The notes under the pieces were generated by a model, which was given only the letters and a program-made list of their open reading frames with translations, was not told the DNA's origin and did not search any database. DNA of 64,000 nucleotides from Methanobacterium sp. UBA279 (GTDB lineage Archaea > Methanobacteriota > Methanobacteria > Methanobacteriales > Methanobacteriaceae), in contig DAQK01000027.1 in NCBI GenBank assembly GCA_002502855.1, forward strand, positions 1 through 64,000, given 5' to 3'. The translations under genes and the position numbers were made by a program. Of the stretch, positions 55,343 through 64,000 are shown piece after piece; within the stretch, counting starts at the first letter, position 1, and the number at the start of each line of letters is the position of its first letter.

Positions 55343-57010
55343 ATGAGAATTAAATGGTTAGTAATTTTTGAGGATATGTTATCTGTGGTTAAATATGAAG
55401 GCTGGTTAGATCAGATAAAGAAAGAGCTTAAAGTTGCCAGAGATGAAGCTGATGTACCAGATATTATTTTTGAATTGATAAACGAGCTTAGTGCCCATCA
55501 AATTGAGCTGGAAATGCAAAATGAAGAGCTAAGCCGATCTCAAAGAGAATATTCAGACTTATATAATCAATACCATGAATTATATGATGAGCTACCCATA
55601 GGATATTTCACGTTAGATGATGTGGGTATAATAAAAAATGTGAACAAAAAAGGCACTGAACTTCTAGATCTAGAGAAAAAAGGGGTAATGAACAGGTGGA
55701 TAGGATTATTCATCCCAAAAAATGTACAAAACAAATTCCATCGAAAACTCATGGAAGCCAGGGATAAACAAAGGTTACAGGAATTTGAAATACAATTAAA
55801 AAGAGGTGAATACCTTTTTGACGCTCAAATAAAAATCAAACCACTGTACAGGAAAAAAGGCGAATCCTATCAGGTAACCATCGAAGATATTACCCACCGC
55901 AAACTTATAGAAAATAATCTGGAACAGCAACATGCCCTATTAGAAGCAGTGATAGAAAGCTCAAAAGACCATATATTATCTGTAGATCATAATTATCATT
56001 ATACGAGCTTCAATTCACCACATAAAAAATTTATGAAGTTACTCTATGGGTCAGATATCCAGATGGGACATAATATACTATATTACCATACGAACCTGGA
56101 AGATCGTAGAAAGGCTCAGGAGAACATAGACAGAATACTCAAGGGTGAATCCTTTACTATTGAGTCTTATTACGGTAGTGATGCCTTTAAAAGACGATAC
56201 TTTCTTATAACTCATAATCCAGTTAAGGATACCAGTGGAAACGTGATTGGATGCGCCGTATATGCTCACGACTTTACCTCTCGCAAAAAAGTTGAAGAAA
56301 ACCTTAAGCATACCATGAAGGAATTACAACGCTCCAATAGAGAATTAGAACAATTTGCATACGTGGTATCCCATGATTTACAGGAACCTCTTAGAATGGT
56401 GTCCAGTTTCACCCAACTCCTGGAGAAACGGTACAAAGGCCAGTTGGATGAAGATGCCGATGAATATATAGATTTTATAATAGACGGTGCCCAGCGGATG
56501 AGGGATTTAATAGATGATCTCTTAGCATTTTCACGACTCAACACAGAAACAGAGGAATTTAAGGAAACAAATCTGGAAACTGTTTTAAATGAGGTTTTAA
56601 CTACGTTTAATTCCTCTATTGGAGAAAATGATGTTTTAATAACCCATAATAACTTACCCACGGTGATGGCCGACCCAACTCAAATCAATCAGTTGTTCCA
56701 GAATCTCCTGTCCAATGCCATAAAGTTCCGTGGCAACAGGAGTCCGAAAATCCATTTAGATGCAGAGGAATTGGAGGATGATTGGAAAATTAGCATCAGT
56801 GACAATGGAATAGGCATCAGTCCCTTAAACCAGAAAAAGATATTCAACGTGTTTACCAGGCTGCATACTCGCCAAGAATATGAGGGAACAGGTATCGGCC
56901 TTTCTATCTGTAAAAAAATAGTTCAAAGGCACGGTGGCCGTATCTGGGTGGAATCAGAAAAAGGAAAAGGTTCAACCTTCTACTTTATCCTACCTAAAAA
57001 CAAAACCTAA
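55343..57010 (+). CDS. PAS-domain histidine kinase
   Basis: A soluble kinase of 555 residues. After a helical N-terminus with HQIELEMQNEELSRSQREY, PAS one spans about 80-190 and PAS two about 205-320. The HisKA H-box is AYVVSHDLQEPLRMVSSF (about 346) and the ATPase domain has NLLSNAIKFRGNRS, ISDNGIGISPLNQKKIF and GTGIGLSICKKIV. No membrane segment is present. ATG 55343 lacks a ribosome site and may be leaderless; ATG 55376 is an alternative. The CheB-CheR fusion follows after 163 bases on the same strand. Confidence 0.88.
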   Translation: MRIKWLVIFEDMLSVVKYEGWLDQIKKELKVARDEADVPDIIFELINELSAHQIELEMQNEELSRSQREYSDLYNQYHELYDELPIGYFTLDDVGIIKNVNKKGTELLDLEKKGVMNRWIGLFIPKNVQNKFHRKLMEARDKQRLQEFEIQLKRGEYLFDAQIKIKPLYRKKGESYQVTIEDITHRKLIENNLEQQHALLEAVIESSKDHILSVDHNYHYTSFNSPHKKFMKLLYGSDIQMGHNILYYHTNLEDRRKAQENIDRILKGESFTIESYYGSDAFKRRYFLITHNPVKDTSGNVIGCAVYAHDFTSRKKVEENLKHTMKELQRSNRELEQFAYVVSHDLQEPLRMVSSFTQLLEKRYKGQLDEDADEYIDFIIDGAQRMRDLIDDLLAFSRLNTETEEFKETNLETVLNEVLTTFNSSIGENDVLITHNNLPTVMADPTQINQLFQNLLSNAIKFRGNRSPKIHLDAEELEDDWKISISDNGIGISPLNQKKIFNVFTRLHTRQEYEGTGIGLSICKKIVQRHGGRIWVESEKGKGSTFYFILPKNKT

Positions 57011-57173
57011 ATTTATGAGTATTACGAACATTTTTTTTGGTGATCATTATAGGTTTTCAATCATTATTATGAACTAAAAAAAAGTTTTACTAGTAATAAT
57101 TCAGGATGATCCAATATTTAAGGCATGCAATCTTCGAATAAAACGTCTAAACTATTTTGGAAGGTATATTTTT

Positions 57174-60086
57174 ATGGTAAAAAAGGAAAAAACTGAACTA
57201 AATGATTCTATAATGTTTCCCATCGTGGGTATTGGTGCCTCTGCAGGTGGTCTTGAAGCTTTAAAAAATTTTATGTCAAATACACCTACAGATATGGGAG
57301 TTGGTTTTGTTATAATCCAGCATCTGGATCCATCTCATAAAAGCAGCATGGCCGAAATACTGCAGAAATACACGTCTATGAAAGTTTCTCAGGTAAAAGA
57401 TGGGATGACGGTAGAACCTAACCAGGTGTACGTGATACCCCCTGATCGGGATATGGGTATTATAAATGGTACGCTTCAATTACTAGAACCATCAGAACCC
57501 CATGGATTAAGAACACCTATCAACTTCTTTTTGAAGAACTTAGCAGAAGATCAGAAAGATAACGCCATAGCAGTTATACTCTCCGGGTATGGATCCGATG
57601 GATCCATTGGCCTGAAATATATAAAAACCGAAGGTGGACTGGCTATAGCTCAAGCCCCTGAAACAGCTGGATCATCTGGCATGCCCCAAAATGCAATAAA
57701 AACTGGTCTTATTGACATTACTTCACCGCCAGATGAGATGCCAAAGAAAATCCTATCTTATATTCGATCTTCAAGAAAGAACATCCCTAAAATCACTTTA
57801 CCAGATAGAAATATAGAGCAAAAGCTGCAAAAAATATTTATCATCATACGGACAAAGACAGGACACGATTTTTCAAGCTACAAAGAAAGCACGATAAACC
57901 GTCGTATTGTTAAAAGAATGAATATCCATCAAATAGACAATATTCCTGATTACGTGAATTATCTCCAGGAAAACCCTACAGAAATTGATCTTTTATTTAA
58001 TGAACTTTTAATTAATGTAACCAGCTTCTTCAGGGATAAAAAGGCATTTGAAGTTCTCGAGAAAAATGTTTTGCCCAAGTTACTGTCCAGTAAATCACAG
58101 GGTGAAACCATCCGTATCTGGGTTCCTGGCTGTTCCAGTGGCGAAGAGGTATATTCACTCGCCATAATTTTCCTGGAAACAATGGAACTTTTAAAAAAAC
58201 ATTTTGAGATCCAGATATTTGGGACAGATATAGACAGAGCAGCCATAGAACAAGCAAGAAAGGCGGTTTATCCCGCAAGTATTTCAGCAGATGTGAGTTC
58301 CGAGCGTCTTAAAAAGTTCTTTATCCAGAAGGATGACAAATATGTTATAAACAGCGCCATACGTGAAATGGTGGTTTTTGCAGTTCACAATGTTCTTAAA
58401 GATCCCCCTTTTGCTAAATTAGATTTAATATCCTGTAGAAACCTCCTTATTTACCTTAAAGGTGATGCTCAAAAAAAATTGCTACCAGTTTTTAATTATG
58501 CCTTAAATTCGGGAGGTATACTCTTTTTAGCTCCTTCTGAAAGTATTGGTGAATATACAGAAGCTTTCTCCACCCTTGATCGTAAATGGAAAATATTTGA
58601 AAATAGAAAGACCATATCTGTTAACGTCCTTAAATTTGTAGAACCCTTAGATATGCATAGAACATACCCAGAAATAGAGACCAATTTTAAAGAACTTAAT
58701 AATGTAAAGAAGAGGGAAATAACAAGTTTAGCCAAAAAGAATTTACTTAATATATATGCTCCTCCATCGGTTTTAATAAATGATTCAGGTGAAATTCTTT
58801 ATATTCATGGTAAAATAGGGAAATATCTGGAATTAGCTCCTGGAAAACCCCGTTTAAACATTGTAGATATGGGCAAGGATGGTGGATTTGAAATAGGTGC
58901 TGCGATTCGAAGTGCGGCATCTGAAAAAAAGGACGTTGTTTTAGAAAAATTACAGTTAAAAAATGGTAAGGAAGATATCCTTGTTAATATCACTGTTGAG
59001 CCAATCAAGGAACCGGGGATAAACCAAGGTTTACTTATGGTATCCTTTGAGGATGTAAAAAATAAAAAGGGAAAAAAGGATGAAATTATAGTGGATGCTT
59101 CTTCAAAGAGCGATAAACGGGTAAAAGAACTTGAATCGGATTTGAAAGTCACAAAGGATCGCCTCAATACTACCATTGAAAAAATGAAAACATCCTATGA
59201 AGAACTTAAGGCAGCTAATGAAGAATTGCAGTCAATGAATGAAGAGTCACAAAGTAGTAACGAGGAGTTGGAAACATCTAAAGAGGAATTGCAGTCTATC
59301 AATGAGGAATTGGCGACAGTAAATTCAGAACTTCAAAATAAGGTTATTGAGCTTACCAGAGTCAATGACGATATGAATAACCTCTTCAACAGTACCGAAA
59401 TTGCCACTATATTTCTTGATAAAGATTTAAACATAAGGAATTTCACTCCAGAAGCCAGCAAAATAATAAATTTAATCCAATCTGACATAGGACGTCCCCT
59501 CAGCCATATTGCCAGTAATATTAAGTATGATAGACTGGATGATGATATTAAAGATGTTATTAATCGACTGGTCTTTGTGGAAAGGGAAGTGGAAACTAAG
59601 GATGGTAAATGGTACCTTATGCGTATCAATCCCTATAAAACTTCTGAGGACAGGATTGATGGGGCGGTAATTTCCTTTATCGATATTGAAAAGAGAGTGA
59701 AATACCAGAAAATGATTGAAGGGGCTCTTGAATATTCTGAAAGTATTATTGACACCCTGCGAGAGCCGCTACTTGTGCTAGATAATGATTTCAAAGTAAT
59801 GTCGGCAAATAAATCATTCTACAATAAATTTAAAGTACCTGAAAAGGAAACAGTAGGTAGCTGCCTGTTTGACCTGGGCGATAATCAATGGGATATTCCC
59901 GCACTGCGGGATCTGCTGGAGAAAATCCTACCTGAAAATACAGAATTCAATGACTTCGAAGTAAATCATAATTTTCCAAAAATTGGAGAGAAAAAAATGC
60001 TGCTCAACGCTCGCAAAATTTATAGGAAAGATGTTGGAAAAGAAATGATCCTGCTTGCAATAGAGGATATTAACAATTCTTCTTAG
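57174..60086 (+). CDS. CheB-CheR-PAS fusion protein
   Basis: A 970-residue multidomain protein. The CheB methylesterase domain (about 14-190) has the catalytic Ser in GIGASAGGLEAL, His in IQHLDPSHKSSM and Asp in LSGYGSDGSIGL. The CheR methyltransferase domain (about 215-490) has LINVTSFFRD and the SAM site VPGCSSGEEVYSLAI. A PAS-like part, a long Glu-rich coiled coil (ELKAANEELQSMNEES) and two PAS domains (about 745-860 and 865-970) follow. Bacterial forms often also carry a kinase; here it ends with PAS. There are no chemoreceptors or CheA nearby. GGAAGGT precedes the ATG. Confidence 0.9.
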   Translation: MVKKEKTELNDSIMFPIVGIGASAGGLEALKNFMSNTPTDMGVGFVIIQHLDPSHKSSMAEILQKYTSMKVSQVKDGMTVEPNQVYVIPPDRDMGIINGTLQLLEPSEPHGLRTPINFFLKNLAEDQKDNAIAVILSGYGSDGSIGLKYIKTEGGLAIAQAPETAGSSGMPQNAIKTGLIDITSPPDEMPKKILSYIRSSRKNIPKITLPDRNIEQKLQKIFIIIRTKTGHDFSSYKESTINRRIVKRMNIHQIDNIPDYVNYLQENPTEIDLLFNELLINVTSFFRDKKAFEVLEKNVLPKLLSSKSQGETIRIWVPGCSSGEEVYSLAIIFLETMELLKKHFEIQIFGTDIDRAAIEQARKAVYPASISADVSSERLKKFFIQKDDKYVINSAIREMVVFAVHNVLKDPPFAKLDLISCRNLLIYLKGDAQKKLLPVFNYALNSGGILFLAPSESIGEYTEAFSTLDRKWKIFENRKTISVNVLKFVEPLDMHRTYPEIETNFKELNNVKKREITSLAKKNLLNIYAPPSVLINDSGEILYIHGKIGKYLELAPGKPRLNIVDMGKDGGFEIGAAIRSAASEKKDVVLEKLQLKNGKEDILVNITVEPIKEPGINQGLLMVSFEDVKNKKGKKDEIIVDASSKSDKRVKELESDLKVTKDRLNTTIEKMKTSYEELKAANEELQSMNEESQSSNEELETSKEELQSINEELATVNSELQNKVIELTRVNDDMNNLFNSTEIATIFLDKDLNIRNFTPEASKIINLIQSDIGRPLSHIASNIKYDRLDDDIKDVINRLVFVEREVETKDGKWYLMRINPYKTSEDRIDGAVISFIDIEKRVKYQKMIEGALEYSESIIDTLREPLLVLDNDFKVMSANKSFYNKFKVPEKETVGSCLFDLGDNQWDIPALRDLLEKILPENTEFNDFEVNHNFPKIGEKKMLLNARKIYRKDVGKEMILLAIEDINNSS

Positions 60087-60246
60087 ATATATAGGAAATT
60101 TTTACTACTAATTATTTAATCTATACAACCCTAAAAAAAAGCATAACTCAAGTTAATTATTTTTGATTAGGGGTAGAATTTCAATTTGTGGTGTTAAAAC
60201 TTCTTTTTTCAAATAAATAAAAAAAGTGTGATCTGGTATAAATTAT

Positions 60247-61302
60247 ATGATAGAAATTGATGGATCCTACGGTGAAGGAGGAGGGGCACTGGTAAGGATA
60301 TCCGCTGCACTCTCTGCACTGACTGGTAAATCAATTCATATAACCGATATACGTGCGGGCAGACCTAAGGAGGGCCTTATGCCACAGCATTTAAATGCAT
60401 TAAAGTCGGTGGCTCTTTTAAGCAATGCCTCTTGCCAGGGGTTAGAAGTGGGCTCTACAGAGGTTACCTTCCAATCGGGAGAACTGGTAGGGGGTGATTT
60501 TAAGTTGGACATAGGCACGGCCGGTAGCATGACCCTTGTACTCCAGAGCTTCCTCATACCAGCCGCCTTTGCCAGAGGTCCTGTTAAAATCACCCTGAGT
60601 GGGGGTAGTGATGTGCGGTGGTCTCCACCGGTGGATTACCTTTCTAACGTTACTTTACCCATCTTAAAATCCACTGGATACAACGTAGAGTTGAAGTTGC
60701 TCCAGAGAGGCCACTATCCCCGGGGCGGCGGTGTTTTAGAAGTGGTTATCCATCCAGTTAAGGATATAAGTCCATTTAATCTACTGGATTTAAAAGTGGA
60801 CAGAATAAGGGGCATCTCCCATGCAGTTAAATTACCAGAACATGTGGCATTGAGACAGGCCCAGTCAGCGAAGGATGCACTGCAAAATGCAGGTTATCAA
60901 CTTGAAATAGAAGTCCAGCATTCAGATGAATCTTTAAGCCCGGGTTCCGGTATAGTGTTATGGACAGAGGGAGAAGATGGAACAGGAAGTAGTGCTGATG
61001 GTGAGTTGATAAACAGTAGAGTAGGAAGCAGTTCAATAGGAGAACGAGGTAAAAGAGCGGAAATAGTTGGTAAACAGGCAGCAGATGAACTTCTATACTT
61101 CATATCCAGAAACGCAGCTCTGGATAAATATATGGGTGATCAGATCATACCCTACATGGCCATGGCCGGAAATTCCACGGTAAAAACTGCAGAACTAACC
61201 AAACACACCCTTACTAACATCTATGTTACAGAGAAAATCACCGGACGTAAATTTGAATATGAAGGAAAATTAGGTGAACCCGTATTGATAAGGGTTGATT
61301 AG
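60247..61302 (+). CDS. rtcA: RNA 3'-terminal phosphate cyclase
   Basis: This enzyme converts an RNA 3'-phosphate to a 2',3'-cyclic phosphate with ATP. The 351 residues begin MIEIDGSYGEGGGALVRISA and have IRAGRPKEGLMPQHLNAL, DIGTAGSMTLVLQS, RGHYPRGGGVLEV and, near the end, GDQIIPYMAMAGNS. The catalytic His is probably within HYPRGGG-type or the later conserved stretch near residue 300; I did not fix it. The gene is followed by a repeat-rich spacer. Confidence 0.93.
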   Translation: MIEIDGSYGEGGGALVRISAALSALTGKSIHITDIRAGRPKEGLMPQHLNALKSVALLSNASCQGLEVGSTEVTFQSGELVGGDFKLDIGTAGSMTLVLQSFLIPAAFARGPVKITLSGGSDVRWSPPVDYLSNVTLPILKSTGYNVELKLLQRGHYPRGGGVLEVVIHPVKDISPFNLLDLKVDRIRGISHAVKLPEHVALRQAQSAKDALQNAGYQLEIEVQHSDESLSPGSGIVLWTEGEDGTGSSADGELINSRVGSSSIGERGKRAEIVGKQAADELLYFISRNAALDKYMGDQIIPYMAMAGNSTVKTAELTKHTLTNIYVTEKITGRKFEYEGKLGEPVLIRVD

Positions 61303-61497
61303 GTAGGATAATACGGATAAAGGTCTGATTAGGTTTAAAATGGGTTGATTAGGTAAAATTTAGGTTAAAAATGGTTGATTAGATAAAAAATAGGTTTAGG
61401 TAAAAATTAGCTTGATTTAACTAATAAATGGTTTGGATAAGTATCTTATTAAATTAACCTGATTTAACTAATAAATGGTTTGGATAAGTATCTTATT
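61293..61497 (+). repeat. Repeat-rich spacer between rtcA and birA
   Basis: Variants of GGTTGATTAGGTA recur at about 61293, 61327, 61343 and 61368. Two identical copies of a 38-bp sequence lie at 61413-61450 and 61460-61497 (period 47; core TGATTTAACTAATAAATGG). The second copy ends on the last base of the birA stop codon. Confidence 0.85.
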
Positions 61498-62360
61498 TAT
61501 TTGGTGAGGTGGACGCATTCTCCGGAGATTACCTTTCGCAGCGTGCCGTCGTCCTGTTCCAGGATGAGTTTTCCGTCCTTGTTAACACCAACCGCTTCCC
61601 CGTATACGGTACGTGCTCTTTTATGGACTTCCACGTATTTGCCGATAGTGCTGGACATTTTACGCCATCGGGTGAGTATTTCCCGGAAGTTCCCTTCCTC
61701 GAATTGGTTGTACAGGACTTCGAATCTTTCCAGGAATTTCTGTATCAGTTCTGTCCTCTTAATTTCCTGTTTGAGTTCAGTTTTAAGTGAGGTAGCTCCG
61801 GCACGTAGTTCCGGGGGAAAAGCACTGATGTCCATGTTCATATCAATTCCAACCCCTACTATGGCATAGTCCACCTTTCCATCTTTTGTTTTTACCTCAG
61901 TGAGTATTCCGCTTACTTTTTTATCCCCTATTAAGATATCGTTGGGCCATTTAATCCCAATATCCAGGTCATATTCCTGGGCCAGTGTTTCGGCTACGGC
62001 AACACCAGTTACCAGTGTTAATTGGGGTGCTTTGGATGGTTTTACCCTGGGTCGGAGGATGATGGTCATCCACAGCCCTCCGGTTGGTGAGATCCATTCC
62101 TTTCCCCGCCTGCCTCTACCCCGCAGCTGGCGGTCGGCGATTACGATGGTACCTTCCAGAGCCCCTTCATTGGCCATCTTCTTGGCCACGTCGTTGGTGG
62201 AGTCCACTTCCTTAAAGAAATAGATATGATTACCTAAAAATTCAGTATTAAGGTTCTTTTTAATTTCCTGGGGTAGAACAAGGTCGGATTTAATCTCCTC
62301 TACAGGTATGTATTTCTTTTCCTTTTTTGAAATTAAATTAAATTTTTTCTCATCAGTCAT
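61497..62360 (-). CDS. birA: Biotin-protein ligase
   Basis: The enzyme activates biotin with ATP and attaches it to the biotin carrier subunit. The 287 residues include IYFFKEVDSTNDVAKKMA, RQLRGRGRRGKEWISPTGGL (the GRGRxG biotinyl-AMP loop), IKWPNDILIGDKKVSGIL and VGVGIDMNM. The C-terminal domain is GKLILEQDDGTLRKVISGE. An N-terminal stretch of about 35 residues is too short for a repressor HTH. It is 31 bases downstream of pycA, with which it probably forms an operon. Confidence 0.93.
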   Translation of the reverse strand: MTDEKKFNLISKKEKKYIPVEEIKSDLVLPQEIKKNLNTEFLGNHIYFFKEVDSTNDVAKKMANEGALEGTIVIADRQLRGRGRRGKEWISPTGGLWMTIILRPRVKPSKAPQLTLVTGVAVAETLAQEYDLDIGIKWPNDILIGDKKVSGILTEVKTKDGKVDYAIVGVGIDMNMDISAFPPELRAGATSLKTELKQEIKRTELIQKFLERFEVLYNQFEEGNFREILTRWRKMSSTIGKYVEVHKRARTVYGEAVGVNKDGKLILEQDDGTLRKVISGECVHLTK

Positions 62361-62391
62361 TCCTCATCATCCCATATTCCTTTTTCTTATC

Positions 62392-63876
<1,485 letters not shown>

Positions 63877-63955
63877 AATAACCCTTCCTTGAAAATATAA
63901 TGAATCAATTTTTTTCACGCTTAAAATCTGATTAAACCTTATTTAACCTTTATTT

Positions 63956-63967
63956 TATATATTTAAA
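63956..63967 (-). promoter_or_regulatory. TATA box for pycA-birA
   Basis: On the reverse strand the sequence is TTTAAATATATA, about 80-91 bases before the pycA ATG. The start site would lie near 63935, giving a leader of about 60 nt. Confidence 0.5.
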
Positions 63968-64000
63968 TTATTTTACATCAATTTTCTTACATTTGATATA

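Noticed and set aside
61413..61497. 38-bp repeats as a CRISPR remnant
   Set aside because: Only two copies with a 9-base gap, no leader and no cas gene.

Overview
The window reads as chromosomal DNA of a hydrogenotrophic methanogen of the order Methanobacteriales, most likely Methanobacterium or a close relative. Markers are a 2-phosphoglycerate kinase (cyclic 2,3-diphosphoglycerate synthesis), an F420H2 oxidase, the pycA-birA pair, an archaeal phosphopantetheine adenylyltransferase, a DUF2070 membrane protein, an ArvABC-type GTPase operon, class III signal peptide pilins, an archaeal SRP RNA and TATA-type promoters. The genus is inferred from gene content, not from a marker phylogeny.

Layout. 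0-4.1 kb is a transposon graveyard: two decayed transposases and one IS1-like element whose two reading frames join at a run of eight A. 4.1-11.4 kb holds 2-phosphoglycerate kinase, a CBS protein, a reverse-strand signalling cluster (membrane histidine kinase, CheY-like regulator, REC-kinase hybrid), F420H2 oxidase and a phosphate permease. 11.4-23.5 kb mixes intact genes (SRP RNA, tRNA-Ser, AlkA-like glycosylase, two aminotransferases, an Fe-S protein, a CDF transporter) with many broken ones: two DUF4258/DUF2283 modules, a winged-helix protein, a DUF21/CBS protein, a DUF6790 protein and an APC permease. 23.5-26.2 kb carries a radical SAM protein, PPAT and a DUF84 NTPase.

26.3-39.6 kb is a visibly AT-rich surface-glycan island: three GT39-like membrane glycosyltransferases, two GT4-like enzymes, three GT2 enzymes, a flippase, a methyltransferase and a hexapeptide acyltransferase. 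39.7-41.1 kb holds three tiny type IV pilin-like proteins, one of only 57-58 residues, and a winged-helix-like protein that may regulate them. 41.4-45.0 kb is a compact forward run: membrane-anchored Pro/Lys/Glu-rich protein, metallo-beta-lactamase-fold hydrolase, then the Era-like GTPase, OapB/ArvB and OapC/ArvC genes linked to archaeal vesicle formation. 45.1-48.6 kb has a VapBC pair, the RqcH/NEMF ribosome quality-control factor and a decayed HicBA pair.

48.9-55.2 kb holds two membrane proteins, a fumarase-type beta subunit overlapping a DUF6282 amidohydrolase, a small unknown, a NYN nuclease-like protein and a SelA-like PLP enzyme. 55.3-60.1 kb has a PAS histidine kinase followed by a CheB-CheR-PAS fusion with no chemoreceptor in sight. 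60.2-63.9 kb ends with RtcA, a repeat-rich spacer, and birA-pycA, which make and biotin-charge the pathway for oxaloacetate.

The observations I rate highest are: both copies of a DUF4258 gene broken within two codons of the same aligned Trp; a 312-nt SRP RNA hidden beneath spurious reading frames; the pilin trio with a 21-bp-spaced repeat at one promoter; and the conserved-looking vesicle operon with two extra upstream partners and tandem micro-ORF repeats.
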